A DNA stretch of 37,142 nt from Streptomyces griseosporeus (GCF_014656055.1 NZ_BNBR01000004.1:349914-387055); one strand, 5' to 3'. Positions 28,418 through 36,469 are shown, counted from the stretch's first letter. A program made the numbers and translations. Notes: a model not told the origin generated them from the letters alone.

Positions 28418-31177
28418 TCAGACGAACAGCGGTGTGGGGTTCAGCTCCTCGTACGACGTGGGGCCGGCGACCCGGCCGAGCGCGACGGGGACGTCGTACA
28501 ACCGCCCGGGAGCGAGCCGGCTCCAGAAGTGCCGCATACCGGGCACGATCACCTTCACCACCGGAAGTTCCAGGTCGGGCCGGGTCTGGTCGAGCACCAG
28601 CAGCTCCATGCCGCGCCGGCGCACCAGCTCGGTGACGGCGGCGACGTCGTCCAGCAGATCGGCCCGCGGGCAGTACGACCAACTGGCGGGCGTACGAGCC
28701 GGGACCCCTGCCCCGGGTGCCAGATAGGGCCGCCCGGCCACCGTCGCGTGTCGCCACCACTCCAGTGCGTCCGGGTCGTCGACGGCGTACCCCGTGCCGT
28801 CCCCCCGCGCCTCGCACACGGCGGGCAGCAGCTGGCCCAGCTCGGACAGGGCCCGGCGCAGCGCGAGCCGCGGGTCGAAGTGCGCGCCGAAGCCGAAGAT
28901 CACGTCCTCCGCGGGCTTGTCGGTACGCCGGGACAACGCGGCCAGCACCGGAACGCCGAAGTCGGAGGTCAGGTCCAGCACCCACATCTCCCGGCCGAGC
29001 CGGGCGCAGGCCTCCCGGACCTGGTCGGCGTACGGGTCCCGGAACGCGTCGACGTCGACGCCGGGCTGGACCGTGCGGTTGTACCACCACAGCGCGACCG
29101 CGTCCCGCTCCACCAGCTCCAGGAACCCCTGCACCAGGGCGTCCTCCCGGCTGCTGCCGGCCGCGTTGCCGTTGGAGTCGGCGTGCAGCCCGTCGGCCGC
29201 GGGGCCGCCCTGGGTGAAGTACAGCATCGAGGTGGGCAGCATCCGCTGCGAGCCGGAGGTCAGCGACCACACGGGCGTCCACTCGGTGGGCCGGTCCTCG
29301 TCGAACCGCTCCGGCACGTGCCGGAAGGGGGACCCTCCGCCGTTCCACAGCTCCCGCTCCCGGAACTGCCGCTCGTGGTACAGCTGACAGGCGTTGGGAT
29401 GGACGGCGTTCCCGCCCAGCCCCCGGTAGCTGTCGCGGACGACGGCCTCGTCGCCGTGCCGGGTGCCGCTGTACCGCTCGACGGCCTCGCACAGCGCGCT
29501 CACCCGGGCCTCGGTCTCCGTCAGGCCCTTGCCGCCGCTCAACGCCCGCAGTCCGGCGCGCAGTTCGGCGAGGGTGGGCGGTCCCATGGCCAGGTTGTGC
29601 CCGGAGACGTACGCGTGCAGCCCGGCAGGGGTGCGCGGCGCCCGCGCGATCTCCTTGATGATCCCGGTCACCGGGTCCACCAGCCCGCCGTACCGCTGGA
29701 GCATCTGCTCCGGCGCGAGCGCCCGGTGCCCGCCCCCGCCGGTCACGAGGGTGACCTTGGGCCGGGACTCCGGCACGAACGGCGCCCGTACGCCCCGCGC
29801 CACCAGCTCCGGGTCACCGCACACCGCGCACTGCGGCAGCCGGGACACCTGGTGGGAGCGGGAGGTGAGCTGCAGCGTGTCGAAGGTGTGCAGCACCTCC
29901 TGGGCGTCGTAGCGGATGCCGGCCAGCCACTTGGCCGCCTCCAGCACCGCGATGTGCTGCGCGATGGTGCGCCCGGCGGCGAGCGACGCGTCCGGCCGGC
30001 GCGGCGGACCGTCCAGGCCGAGGGCGCGGCGCACCGGCCACTCGGCGCGGCGGTGCCCGGCGAGCCGGGTCGCCAGACACGTCCAGCACGGCCCGCCCTG
30101 CGGCCGGAAGACCGGCCCGACCCATGGATCGGCCCCGCAAGGCTTGGCGATCAGCCAGGGCCGCCCCCGCTCCCGGTGGGCGGCGTCGACGTCCCGCAGC
30201 CCGGGAGAGAGATAGTCGTCGCAGAGCACGAGCGAGAAGTCCGCCTGCTCCGGGTGGTCGGCGACCCCGAGCCCGGAGGCCCGGCAGGCCGCGGCGATCG
30301 CCTCGGTGTCGACGTCCGTGAGCGCCTCGATCCACACGGCCGCGTACCGCAGCCGGGCCGCGGTGGTCCCGCCGTCCAGACCGGCCAGATCCCAGTAGGC
30401 CTCGGCCGCCCGGTCCGGCCCGCTGTCCGGCCGCACCCGCAGCAGCCCTGCCGCGAGCAGATCGTTCACCGACAGCAGCGCCTCGGCACTCCCGAGAACG
30501 GGCGCGGCCTCCCGCAACACGGCATCCAGCGACCGCGTCCCGTCGAGCAACGGCACCAGCGCCTCGGCATGCGTCCCGTGCAGCGCGGTCACCCCACGCC
30601 GCGACATGAGATACGCGGCTTCGCCGGGCACGACGGTGGGCTGCAGGTGCAGCTTGAAGCCGAGGAGCGCGGAGGGGTCGAGGGGGGCGGGGGCGAGGGG
30701 CGCGAGGACGGTGGGAGTGAGAGGGGCTGCGGGGGCCGGGACGTCGGGGTGGAGGGGGGCCGGCGGAGCCGGGATGTTGCGGTGCTGGGGGGCCGCGGGG
30801 GCCGGGGCGCTGTGGTGGTGAGGCGCTGCGGAGGCTGGGATGTCGCGGTGCTGGGAGGCCGCGGGGGCCGGGACGTCGGGGGCGAAGGGAGCCGTGGGGG
30901 GCGGGACGTCGAGACGGTGAGGGGCCGTGGGGGCCAGTGCGTCCGGGCGGTGAGGGGCCGTGGGGGCCGCCAGGGTGTTGGAGGGGAGGGTGGCCGTGGG
31001 GGCCGCCAGGGCGTTGGAGGGCAGGGTGGCCGTGGGGGCCGCCAGGGCGTCGGGGTGGAGGATGGCCGTGGGGGCCAGGGGGCCTGGGGTGGGGGTGCCC
31101 GGGAGGGAATCCGCATCCGGGTGGAGACCCCGGTCCGGATCCGGCAGAACCGTTTCCGCTTCCGCCGGTGATGTCAT
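28418..31177 (-). CDS. E1-like/YcaO fusion cyclodehydratase (TOMM type)
   Basis: 919 aa. Residues about 20-170 are low-complexity Pro/Ala-rich repeats. An Ocin-ThiF/E1-like leader-binding domain follows (from ALLGFKLHLQPTVVP), with zinc ligands CWTC (364-367) and CAVC (450-453). The YcaO domain has GGKGLTETEARVSALCEAVERYS (about 546-570) and NAAGSSREDALVQGFLELVER (about 665-690), the ATP-binding glutamate motifs. The C terminus ends NPTPLFV, a partial PxPxP-type tail. Fused enzymes of this kind form azolines from Cys, Ser or Thr in a precursor peptide, using ATP. The start overlaps the precursor stop (ATGA), fixing the N terminus despite its odd sequence. Confidence 0.92.
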   Translation of the reverse strand: MTSPAEAETVLPDPDRGLHPDADSLPGTPTPGPLAPTAILHPDALAAPTATLPSNALAAPTATLPSNTLAAPTAPHRPDALAPTAPHRLDVPPPTAPFAPDVPAPAASQHRDIPASAAPHHHSAPAPAAPQHRNIPAPPAPLHPDVPAPAAPLTPTVLAPLAPAPLDPSALLGFKLHLQPTVVPGEAAYLMSRRGVTALHGTHAEALVPLLDGTRSLDAVLREAAPVLGSAEALLSVNDLLAAGLLRVRPDSGPDRAAEAYWDLAGLDGGTTAARLRYAAVWIEALTDVDTEAIAAACRASGLGVADHPEQADFSLVLCDDYLSPGLRDVDAAHRERGRPWLIAKPCGADPWVGPVFRPQGGPCWTCLATRLAGHRRAEWPVRRALGLDGPPRRPDASLAAGRTIAQHIAVLEAAKWLAGIRYDAQEVLHTFDTLQLTSRSHQVSRLPQCAVCGDPELVARGVRAPFVPESRPKVTLVTGGGGHRALAPEQMLQRYGGLVDPVTGIIKEIARAPRTPAGLHAYVSGHNLAMGPPTLAELRAGLRALSGGKGLTETEARVSALCEAVERYSGTRHGDEAVVRDSYRGLGGNAVHPNACQLYHERQFRERELWNGGGSPFRHVPERFDEDRPTEWTPVWSLTSGSQRMLPTSMLYFTQGGPAADGLHADSNGNAAGSSREDALVQGFLELVERDAVALWWYNRTVQPGVDVDAFRDPYADQVREACARLGREMWVLDLTSDFGVPVLAALSRRTDKPAEDVIFGFGAHFDPRLALRRALSELGQLLPAVCEARGDGTGYAVDDPDALEWWRHATVAGRPYLAPGAGVPARTPASWSYCPRADLLDDVAAVTELVRRRGMELLVLDQTRPDLELPVVKVIVPGMRHFWSRLAPGRLYDVPVALGRVAGPTSYEELNPTPLFV

Positions 31178-31365
31178 GCGGACAGTCTCTCGGCACCCGC
31201 ACTGGCCGGCGCGGTCGCCGCGGCCACGATGCAGATGGTGAAGAGCGGGGTGTCGGACCCGGCGACATCCAGGCTCTCGATCACGAGCCGGGGCCGCGAT
31301 GAACTCGCGGGACGCGCCTGGACGGTCTGGCCGGAGGTGCCCTTACTCGTTACGAGCTGCGCCAT
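31174..31365 (-). CDS. Candidate RiPP precursor peptide
   Basis: 63 aa frame starting at ATG 31365, with GAGGGAG about 8 nt upstream, and overlapping the YcaO start by 4 nt. The N-terminal half is Ser/Thr/Arg-rich; a leader-like RPRLVIESLDVAGSDTP comes next, then a hydrophobic segment LFTICIVAAATAP and a tail ASAGAERLSA. It has one Cys (46), with Thr and Ser nearby that could be cyclised. Size, leader-like acidic/hydrophobic motif and tight coupling to a leader-binding E1/YcaO protein support a precursor role. The core boundary is unknown and I do not recognise a named family. Confidence 0.75.
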   Translation of the reverse strand: MAQLVTSKGTSGQTVQARPASSSRPRLVIESLDVAGSDTPLFTICIVAAATAPASAGAERLSA

Positions 31366-31449
31366 GTCTCGATCTCCCTCGTCGCTGGTCGGGTGGTCCC
31401 TTCTGGCCGTCATCGTGGTTCCCGGACGGGGGTCGCAGACAGTGGTGGC

Positions 31450-31479
31450 TTCATATGTCGGGGGTGAAGTTCTCACCAA
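31450..31479 (-). promoter_or_regulatory. Possible promoter of the RiPP operon
   Basis: On the - strand, TTGGTG (31479-31474) and TATGAA (31455-31450) are 18 nt apart, in the only AT-richer stretch upstream of the precursor gene, about 85 nt before its start codon. The match to vegetative consensus is partial. Confidence 0.3.
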
Positions 31480-31521
31480 AGGTGCTCCGCCGCGACTCGC
31501 CATCGTTGTCAGATGCCGATG

Positions 31522-31746
31522 TCAGCCCGACCGGGGAACGACATTCACGGCCCGGTAGTCGTACCCGTCCTGCTTGAAGCCAGGGGCTTCCCACTGCAGG
31601 TCCACCTGCTGCCCCGACGACAGCGTACGGAAACCCTCCATCTGGATGTCGGAGTAGTGGGCCCAGCAACCGCCCGGTGTCTCGGGGGAGTCGAGCACAC
31701 CCCAGCCTTCTTCGTCGCGCCACTCACGGACAGTCGCAGTCACCAT
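31522..31746 (-). CDS. Cold-shock-domain protein
   Basis: 74 aa. The pattern TATVREWRDEEGWGVLDSPE followed by CWAHYSDIQ and a C-terminal YDYRAVNVVP strand is a diverged CspA-type OB fold common in Streptomyces; the usual KGFGFI motif is replaced by EGWGVL. Such proteins bind single-stranded nucleic acid. ATG 31746 gives the normal length for the family; no strong ribosome site is visible. It reads toward the precursor gene, 156 nt away, and is probably an unrelated neighbour. Confidence 0.85.
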   Translation of the reverse strand: MVTATVREWRDEEGWGVLDSPETPGGCWAHYSDIQMEGFRTLSSGQQVDLQWEAPGFKQDGYDYRAVNVVPRSG

Positions 31747-31901
31747 GCGGTGAACGGTACTGGCCGGTTGGGCGCGACGGTCCGGCGTCAGCCTCCCGGC
31801 CGGGCTTTCGGGGCCAAACTGCGGGCCAGTCCGCCTCCCGTTGTCAGTGGGGGCGGCTACGGTCCGTTTCGCCGGCAAGGGCAACGTCCTGGGGAGGGGC
31901 T

Positions 31902-32660
31902 TTGGGAGCGAAGACGGGCTTTCTGGTGTACGCCGACGGCGACGTGCCGGGGCTGCTGCGCGAAGTGGGCACAGCGGACCTAGCACGCACGGCCGACGTG
32001 ATGCGGCGGCTCTACCCGGGCTGGGAGATAGAGGAAGGCGAGGGCTCGACTCTCTGGGACGCCGTGTACCCCCCTGAGGGGACGGCGTACGCGGCGAGTT
32101 GGCCCGGCGTCGAGGTCATCGGCGACCAGAGGGTGATGATCGACTTTCCCTCCCAGCTCCCGGAACACCTCGTGGCGGCAAGCGCCGGCCGACGGCTCGT
32201 GCTGCACGCGATGCACAGTGTCGTGGACTGGCTCGCGTTCGCCGTGTGGGAGGACGGCCGACTCGTCCGCTCCCTCAGTCTGTCCCCCGATTGCGGCATC
32301 ATCGAGAACATCGGCGAACCCCTCCCGTTCGAACTGCCCTACTGGGCCGGAGACCGACCGGCCGACGTCATCCCTTGGCCAGACGAGGACGAAGAGTCGT
32401 ACCCACTGCCGTTTCACCCGTTGGAACTGGGCGAAGACGCACTGCGAGCACTGTGCGGCTTCGTACTGGAGGGCCGCCCGGAGCCCGACGACATCGACAC
32501 GGACAGCATCCGACTGCACGGCTTCCGGGTCCGGGATCCGCTCGGCCCTGACCCGGCTGAACGGGAAGCGGCGCTGCGAAAGATCCGGGAAACCATGGGC
32601 CCGCCGCGCTTCTTCACCATGGGTCCTGACGGTTCCCTGATCGAGCTCAACGGCTTCTAG
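31902..32660 (+). CDS. DUF6928-family protein
   Basis: 252 aa from TTG 31902, with GGGGAGGGG immediately upstream; the N terminus GAKTGFLVYADGDVPGLLRE is what I know for this Streptomyces family, whereas the longer open frame to 31677 adds unrelated sequence. The protein is acidic, with a central MHSVVDWLAFAVWEDGRLVRSLSLSPD region and no membrane segments. Function is unknown. It is transcribed alone, away from the cold-shock gene. Confidence 0.85.
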   Translation: MGAKTGFLVYADGDVPGLLREVGTADLARTADVMRRLYPGWEIEEGEGSTLWDAVYPPEGTAYAASWPGVEVIGDQRVMIDFPSQLPEHLVAASAGRRLVLHAMHSVVDWLAFAVWEDGRLVRSLSLSPDCGIIENIGEPLPFELPYWAGDRPADVIPWPDEDEESYPLPFHPLELGEDALRALCGFVLEGRPEPDDIDTDSIRLHGFRVRDPLGPDPAEREAALRKIRETMGPPRFFTMGPDGSLIELNGF

Positions 32661-32816
32661 CTTGGGACTGCTTCGTCCCGAAGCAAGTTGCTTGGGTGCT
32701 CAACCCGGCCCGGCTCTGCTCCTGACCTGCGGCGACAGCCCGCGGGTGTCCATGCTTGTCCGCCGTTGTGCGTCGGCGTTGTCACGCAGTTAGACACGCA
32801 CCCGGTGAAGACCGCT

Positions 32817-33233
32817 TCACTCCTCTCCAGGCGGGATGAGGCGATCGGCGCTCTCAGCATCGTCTACGTGCCCGTGCGCGTCGACGGTAATCGGGGTGGC
32901 GCGTCCCTTTGCGGTGACCAGCCATGCGAGCACCTGCTCGGTCAGCGGCCCGTTGCTGGGCCCCTCGTCCTTCCAATACGCGCGCCAGCCCCCTCCGGGT
33001 ATGGCGGCCACTACCTGGTCGGCTCGCTCCAGGTGGGAGAAGTCTGGGTAGTCCGTTACCGGGCGGCGGGTACCGCGCTGGGGATCGACCACAAGGGCAA
33101 CGCCTGTTGCTTCGTCCCAGGCGTCCACGTCCACGGTCCGACCGATCAGCGTCTCGGTGCCAGTGAAGATCGCGAGCCAGCCTGTCCCGTTGAAGTAATG
33201 CATGCGGTCATCGTCCATGACGGCGGACGGCAC
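32817..33233 (-). CDS. Hypothetical protein
   Basis: Up to 138 aa; GTG 33233 or ATG 33218 (MDDDRMHYFNGTGWL) may be the start, and neither has a clear ribosome site. The sequence is plausible protein: an Asp-rich middle (GRTVDVDAWDEATGVALVVDPQRGTRRPV), ADQVVAAIPGGGWRAYWKD and an acidic C terminus. No domain is recognised. It sits downstream of the broken NUDIX gene in the same direction. Confidence 0.6.
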   Translation of the reverse strand: MPSAVMDDDRMHYFNGTGWLAIFTGTETLIGRTVDVDAWDEATGVALVVDPQRGTRRPVTDYPDFSHLERADQVVAAIPGGGWRAYWKDEGPSNGPLTEQVLAWLVTAKGRATPITVDAHGHVDDAESADRLIPPGEE

Positions 33234-33296
33234 CTCAGTGCCCGGGGCCAGGCGTATGCATCCATCGGTAACTTTGACGTCCAGGGCGGCCGGCGC

Positions 33297-33715
33297 TCAG
33301 AAGATGCAGACAGGCCTTTGCCACGAGTCCGGTTCGGATGGCTTGCAGGGGAAGAACAGGACCACGACGCCTCGGGGCGGGTTTTTAACGACGTCGGTTA
33401 GCTCGTCCACCTCGACCTGTATGCCTGACTCCTCCAGGACTTCGCGAGATACGCCCCCTCTGGGGTGTCAACTTCAATGACTCCGCTGGGCAGTTCCCAG
33501 GCGCGGTCGTCGCACAGCCAATCGCCAGGAACTGAGAAGCGGTGCTGCGAGCGTCGCTTCTCGCCTGGCATGGTCCAGTACCTTCACGCCGTGCTGGGGA
33601 GTGCCCTCCGGAGCGCCGTCCGTGCGGAGTTGGTGGAGCGTAACGTCCCCAAGCTGGCGCAGGTACAGACTCCTCGTTGTCGCGTGGTCCGGCGTCCGAG
33701 TTGCGTTTGGACTAG
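33297..33715 (-). pseudogene. Broken NUDIX hydrolase gene
   Basis: Remnants of a NUDIX protein are spread over three frames. The first has LGDVTLHQLRTDGAPEG; the second has RFSVPGDWLCDDRAWELPSG then VIEVDTPEGA; the third has REVLEESGIQVEVDELTDVV then PRGVVVLFFPCKP to a stop at 33297. Together the second and third give a NUDIX box (G-x5-E-x7-REVLEESG) interrupted by a frameshift near 33445-33460, with residues also missing. A second shift lies near 33570. Sequencing error is possible but two breaks plus missing residues favour decay. Confidence 0.65.
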
Positions 33716-34056
33716 GTGTAGTCGCACACGGGTACGAGGCCTTCGCCAGCGAGGTATGTGCCACCCGTTGAGGAAACTCGTATATGCGTTACCAGTGCGG
33801 GTTCAACTCTTTTAATTCCGACAATAGTGCGCACTTGTGAGTAGGGTGCAGACTTCCCTTTCGGCTTTAGGCGTTCTGTCTTACGTGGAAGTCTCGACAC
33901 ATGGTCTCCCTCGTAGGCCGTGAAAACAATTCTGTAGCGGGTCCCCGCGATGCGTCCGTTCAGAGTTGCGAGCGGGCGTTCAAGCGACTCGGACTTGACC
34001 CTCTGACGCCCTGTCAGGCGTGGTGCACATCCTTCATCTGGTGAGCGCGACTGCAT
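33712..34056 (-). CDS. Hypothetical protein, doubtful
   Basis: An open frame of 114 aa from ATG 34056, possibly longer to 34152. It has a basic middle part (RLPRKTERLKPKGKSAPYSQVR) and ends VSSTGGTYLAGEGLVPVCDYT. GC content is lower than around it and codons such as ATA occur, suggesting foreign origin or decay. No ribosome site and no recognisable family. It may be noncoding. Confidence 0.3.
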   Translation of the reverse strand: MQSRSPDEGCAPRLTGRQRVKSESLERPLATLNGRIAGTRYRIVFTAYEGDHVSRLPRKTERLKPKGKSAPYSQVRTIVGIKRVEPALVTHIRVSSTGGTYLAGEGLVPVCDYT

Positions 34057-34452
34057 GAGCGTCTTGGTGTGCCACACGCGCCGAGGAAGCCGTGGCCAAA
34101 GCGAGTGGAGGACGTGACCTTGCCCGAGCTCGACATCGACGACCAGTGGCATGAGTCGGCCCCCCCGCGCCCGATCGATCTGCCTGCCCGGAGCGGGTCG
34201 GTCGCGTCGCCGGATCCGTCATCGGTCGGGCTTGGCGTAGGTCACGTAAGGCCTCGCGGGCATCGCCTCGAAGCCGCGGGCGATCCGCCAGAGCGGCCCG
34301 GCGCCGACTGCTGCCCGGGCCGGGGGCTTCGACACGAACTCGACGCGGCCACCCGCGAGAACCCGCTGACAGCCGTACAGCCTCGGACCGGCCTTGATCA
34401 TCGAGCGGGCGTCCGGCGCCTTCGTCGAGCCCACCCGCACCCACCCCGACCA
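34057..34452. other. Gene-poor stretch left of the tRNA fragment
   Basis: No convincing gene. A 60-codon - strand frame at 34219-34401 (ending AMPARPYVTYAKPDR) has protein-like composition but no ribosome site. A + strand frame across it runs into the antisense of the tRNA fragment and is spurious. Confidence 0.4.
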
Positions 34453-34479
34453 GCAAAAACGCCCTCCCAAGGGGAGGGC
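34453..34479 (-). terminator. Rho-independent terminator of the tRNA
   Basis: On the - strand an 8-bp GCCCTCCC/GGGAGGGC stem (34461-34468 with 34472-34479) with a 3-nt loop is followed by GTTTTTG. It lies 10 nt beyond the 3' end of the tRNA fragment, where a tRNA gene terminator is expected. Confidence 0.85.
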
Positions 34480-34488
34480 GGAGACGGG

Positions 34489-34535
34489 CGCCCCCGGCAG
34501 GACTCGAACCTGCGGCCAAGCGCTTAGAAGGCGCC
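34489..34535 (-). other. 3' fragment of tRNA-Arg(TCT), probable attachment site
   Basis: Reading right to left: anticodon stem GGCGC, loop CTTCTAA with anticodon TCT, stem GCGCT, a 5-nt variable loop, T-arm GCAGG-TTCGAGT-CCTGC, then the 3' acceptor strand CGGGGGC and discriminator G. The D-arm and 5' acceptor strand (expected GCCCCCG) are absent to the right of 34535. A tRNA 3' half adjoining its own terminator is the typical footprint left at one end of an integrated element; the complete tRNA would be at the other end, right of this window. Confidence 0.82.
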
Positions 34536-34645
34536 TGGTGTGACGACCGGCGCACCCTTGGTTACCTGCACCTCTCCTCGTGCCTGGCACTACGGTGCCC
34601 GGCCTTCGACACGGATTCGACAGCGCTTCGGTACCCGGGTGCTAG

Positions 34646-34996
34646 TCAGTCTCTGGCGAACCACACGTAACTGCCCGCGGTGGAGACGCACTCTTGCAAC
34701 ACCGCGGCAAGATCATCCAGCGCCGCACGCTGCCGCTCGTCCGTGCACTGTTCCCTCAAACCGGGCACTTGGGCGAGGGCGGCTTCGGCCTCTTGCTCGT
34801 TCATCATCGTGTCCCCGTAGAGGTCGACAGCGGTGAGTCGACCAGGGACACCGAGATAGTGAAGCGCCCCCAAGGCGTCGGCCAACGCATCGGCGTTCCC
34901 GTGGCACCCGCGCAAGAACGTCGCGCGAGACTTCTTCCAGTTGCGAGCCGGCCGAGCAGAGTGCAGTTCCACATCGATCCCCACGCCCGTCATCAT
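34646..34996 (-). CDS. Hypothetical protein
   Basis: 116 aa from ATG 34996 (ATG 34993 equally possible). Mixed alpha/beta-looking sequence: GVGIDVELHSARPARNWKKSRATFL, DALADALGALHYLGVPGRLTAVDLYGD and LDDLAAVLQECVSTAGSYVWFARD. No family is recognised. It is the first frame inside the presumed element and lies 35 nt downstream of the GntR gene, in the same direction, so the two may share a transcript. Confidence 0.6.
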   Translation of the reverse strand: MMTGVGIDVELHSARPARNWKKSRATFLRGCHGNADALADALGALHYLGVPGRLTAVDLYGDTMMNEQEAEAALAQVPGLREQCTDERQRAALDDLAAVLQECVSTAGSYVWFARD

Positions 34997-35031
34997 GCAT
35001 CCCGCAATGAGGTTTTGCAGGGGGTGATCGA

Positions 35032-35787
35032 TCAGCGGTTGATCGGGATCTCGTAGACGATCTCGCAGTGAGCGGCGGGCACCACGATGTCCGCCGTCTC
35101 CACGGGCCGTCCCCCGTCGCTGTAGTACGTGCGCCGGATGTGCGTGACGAGCGCGGCCTTCTGGATGCCCAGGAGTGATGCCTCCTCGGCGGTAGCCTGC
35201 CTCGGCTCAGGCTGCTCGACGGCGTGGCTGACGGTGACACCGATAGCGGCCATCCGGTTCACGACCCCTGCCCCGGCGTGCGGCCCTCCCTCCGGGAGAA
35301 CAACCAGAGTGCCGGCGGTGAGGTCGTACGGCTCCCAGCTCGTCGACAGCTGCACGGGCCTGCCGTCGGCCAGGAACTCGTACGTCGTCCGGACGCACAG
35401 GTCGCCCTCGGCGATACCGAGCCGCGCCGCGATGTCGGCCGGAGCCGGCACCTTGGCCTCAGTCCGGCTCTCCCAATCCCCTTGCTTGCCCACGGCCTTC
35501 ATGTCCGCCCGGAACGGCGACCCGTCGGGCCGCTCACGCGCGGACGAACGGACCACCCGTACCCGCTGCCGGGGCTCGGCGACGTACGTACCCGAACCGG
35601 CGCGGCCCTCCAGCACGCCCTGGGAGATCAGCAGCTCCTGAGCCCGGCGGACCACGTTCTCGCCGACCCCGTACTCCTGGCCGATCTGGGCGCGGGACGG
35701 CAGACGGTCCCCGGGCTCCCACACGTGCTCCGCGATCCGGCGCCGGAGTTCGTCGGCGATGCGGAGATAGGGCGGCTGCTCAGGCAT
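35032..35787 (-). CDS. GntR/HutC-family repressor
   Basis: 251 aa. The winged HTH (PYLRIADELRRRIAEHVWEPGDRLPSRAQIGQEYGV) is followed by a UTRA effector domain ending VTHIRRTYYSDGGRPVETADIVVP. This is the layout of KorSA/TraR-type regulators of actinomycete plasmids and integrative elements. ATG 35787 has almost no ribosome site, so the mRNA may be nearly leaderless. Two palindromes lie 10-40 nt upstream, so it probably represses itself and the divergent small-gene operon. Confidence 0.93.
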   Translation of the reverse strand: MPEQPPYLRIADELRRRIAEHVWEPGDRLPSRAQIGQEYGVGENVVRRAQELLISQGVLEGRAGSGTYVAEPRQRVRVVRSSARERPDGSPFRADMKAVGKQGDWESRTEAKVPAPADIAARLGIAEGDLCVRTTYEFLADGRPVQLSTSWEPYDLTAGTLVVLPEGGPHAGAGVVNRMAAIGVTVSHAVEQPEPRQATAEEASLLGIQKAALVTHIRRTYYSDGGRPVETADIVVPAAHCEIVYEIPINR

Positions 35788-35796
35788 ATGGAAAAT

Positions 35797-35827
35797 CTAG
35801 TCCACTAGCCCTAATCTAGTTAACTAG
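35797..35827. promoter_or_regulatory. Double palindromic operator of the GntR repressor
   Basis: CTAGTCCACTAG (35797-35808) and CTAGTTAACTAG (35816-35827) share the half-sites CTAGT/ACTAG around a 2-nt centre, with centres 19 nt apart. The pair lies between the divergent GntR gene and the small-gene operon, in AT-rich DNA that should hold both promoters. Confidence 0.8.
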
Positions 35828-35866
35828 CTTCACTGAAAGTGATCGCCGATTGACGGAGGCTGCCCT

Positions 35867-36145
35867 GTGCCCGCTTCGGGATCCCGCGCGGCGGCCATCG
35901 CCGCCCGGCTGTCCGCCGTCGGGCTTCCCGCGCGCGTGGAGGAGTACGACCGCTACACGTCGGTCGAAGCGGAGATACCGGAAATGCCCTCCGCCGACTT
36001 ATGGCGGGAGGCCCTGGAAGTGGTGGCCGAGGCCGATCGGTTCGGCCTCCGCGCCACCAGCCAGAACGGCCGCACCCTCTGGGCGGTCGTACACAAAGCA
36101 GTCCCCACGACGGGCGATGTCGGGGGACCGAGCCATCAGCGATAG
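35867..36145 (+). CDS. Small hypothetical protein of the element
   Basis: 92 aa from GTG 35867 with GGAGG 7 nt upstream. It begins with a helix (RAAAIAARLSAVGLPARVEEY) and has ADLWREALEVVAEADRFGLRATSQNGRTLWAVVHK. No family is known to me. It is the first gene of the operon divergent from the GntR repressor and probably under its control. Confidence 0.7.
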   Translation: MPASGSRAAAIAARLSAVGLPARVEEYDRYTSVEAEIPEMPSADLWREALEVVAEADRFGLRATSQNGRTLWAVVHKAVPTTGDVGGPSHQR

Positions 36146-36157
36146 GAGCTGAGCAGC

Positions 36158-36469
36158 GTGCTCAACCGTATCCGCCGTGCCGTCTCGCTCACCAGAGCGC
36201 GGTACGCCCCCAAGGGCAGGCACCGCCGCCCCTTAACGACATCCCGGCCGACGGTCGCCCCTGCCTGCCCGGCGTCCGCCGATGCGTCGAGGCGGCCACT
36301 GGGCCGGGTGTCCGACATCGCCAACCACCGACTCCAGCTCGCAGGGGAGGACAACGCACTCGTCCGCCCCTACGTGCTGGCCTGGGAGCAACGAGTACGG
36401 CCACGGGCGGTGGTCGTCGCTTCCCATTTGCCGGCTGAAGCCTGGTCGACCCTGGCGGGGGCCCGCTGA
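36158..36469 (+). CDS. Small basic hypothetical protein of the element
   Basis: 103 aa from GTG 36158 with TAGGAG 9 nt upstream. The N terminus is strongly basic (MLNRIRRAVSLTRARYAPKG), followed by RVSDIANHRLQLAGEDNALVRPYVLAWEQR. It starts 12 nt after the preceding stop and overlaps the next start (TGATG). Such short basic proteins are common in actinomycete integrative elements; function unknown. Confidence 0.7.
   Translation: MLNRIRRAVSLTRARYAPKGRHRRPLTTSRPTVAPACPASADASRRPLGRVSDIANHRLQLAGEDNALVRPYVLAWEQRVRPRAVVVASHLPAEAWSTLAGAR

Noticed and set aside
30680..31100. Repeat array as noncoding DNA or CRISPR
   Set aside because: It is in frame with the YcaO gene and bounded by a coupled start codon; units are adjacent without unique spacers.
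28304..31171. Long + strand frame opposite the YcaO gene
   Set aside because: Antisense shadow; the - strand has the zinc and YcaO motifs and is coupled to the precursor.
34069..34527. + strand frame ending in RQDSNLRPSA
   Set aside because: That ending is the well-known false translation of the antisense of a tRNA 3' half.
34489..34600. A complete tRNA-Arg gene
   Set aside because: No D-arm or matching 5' acceptor strand can be found to the right of 34535.
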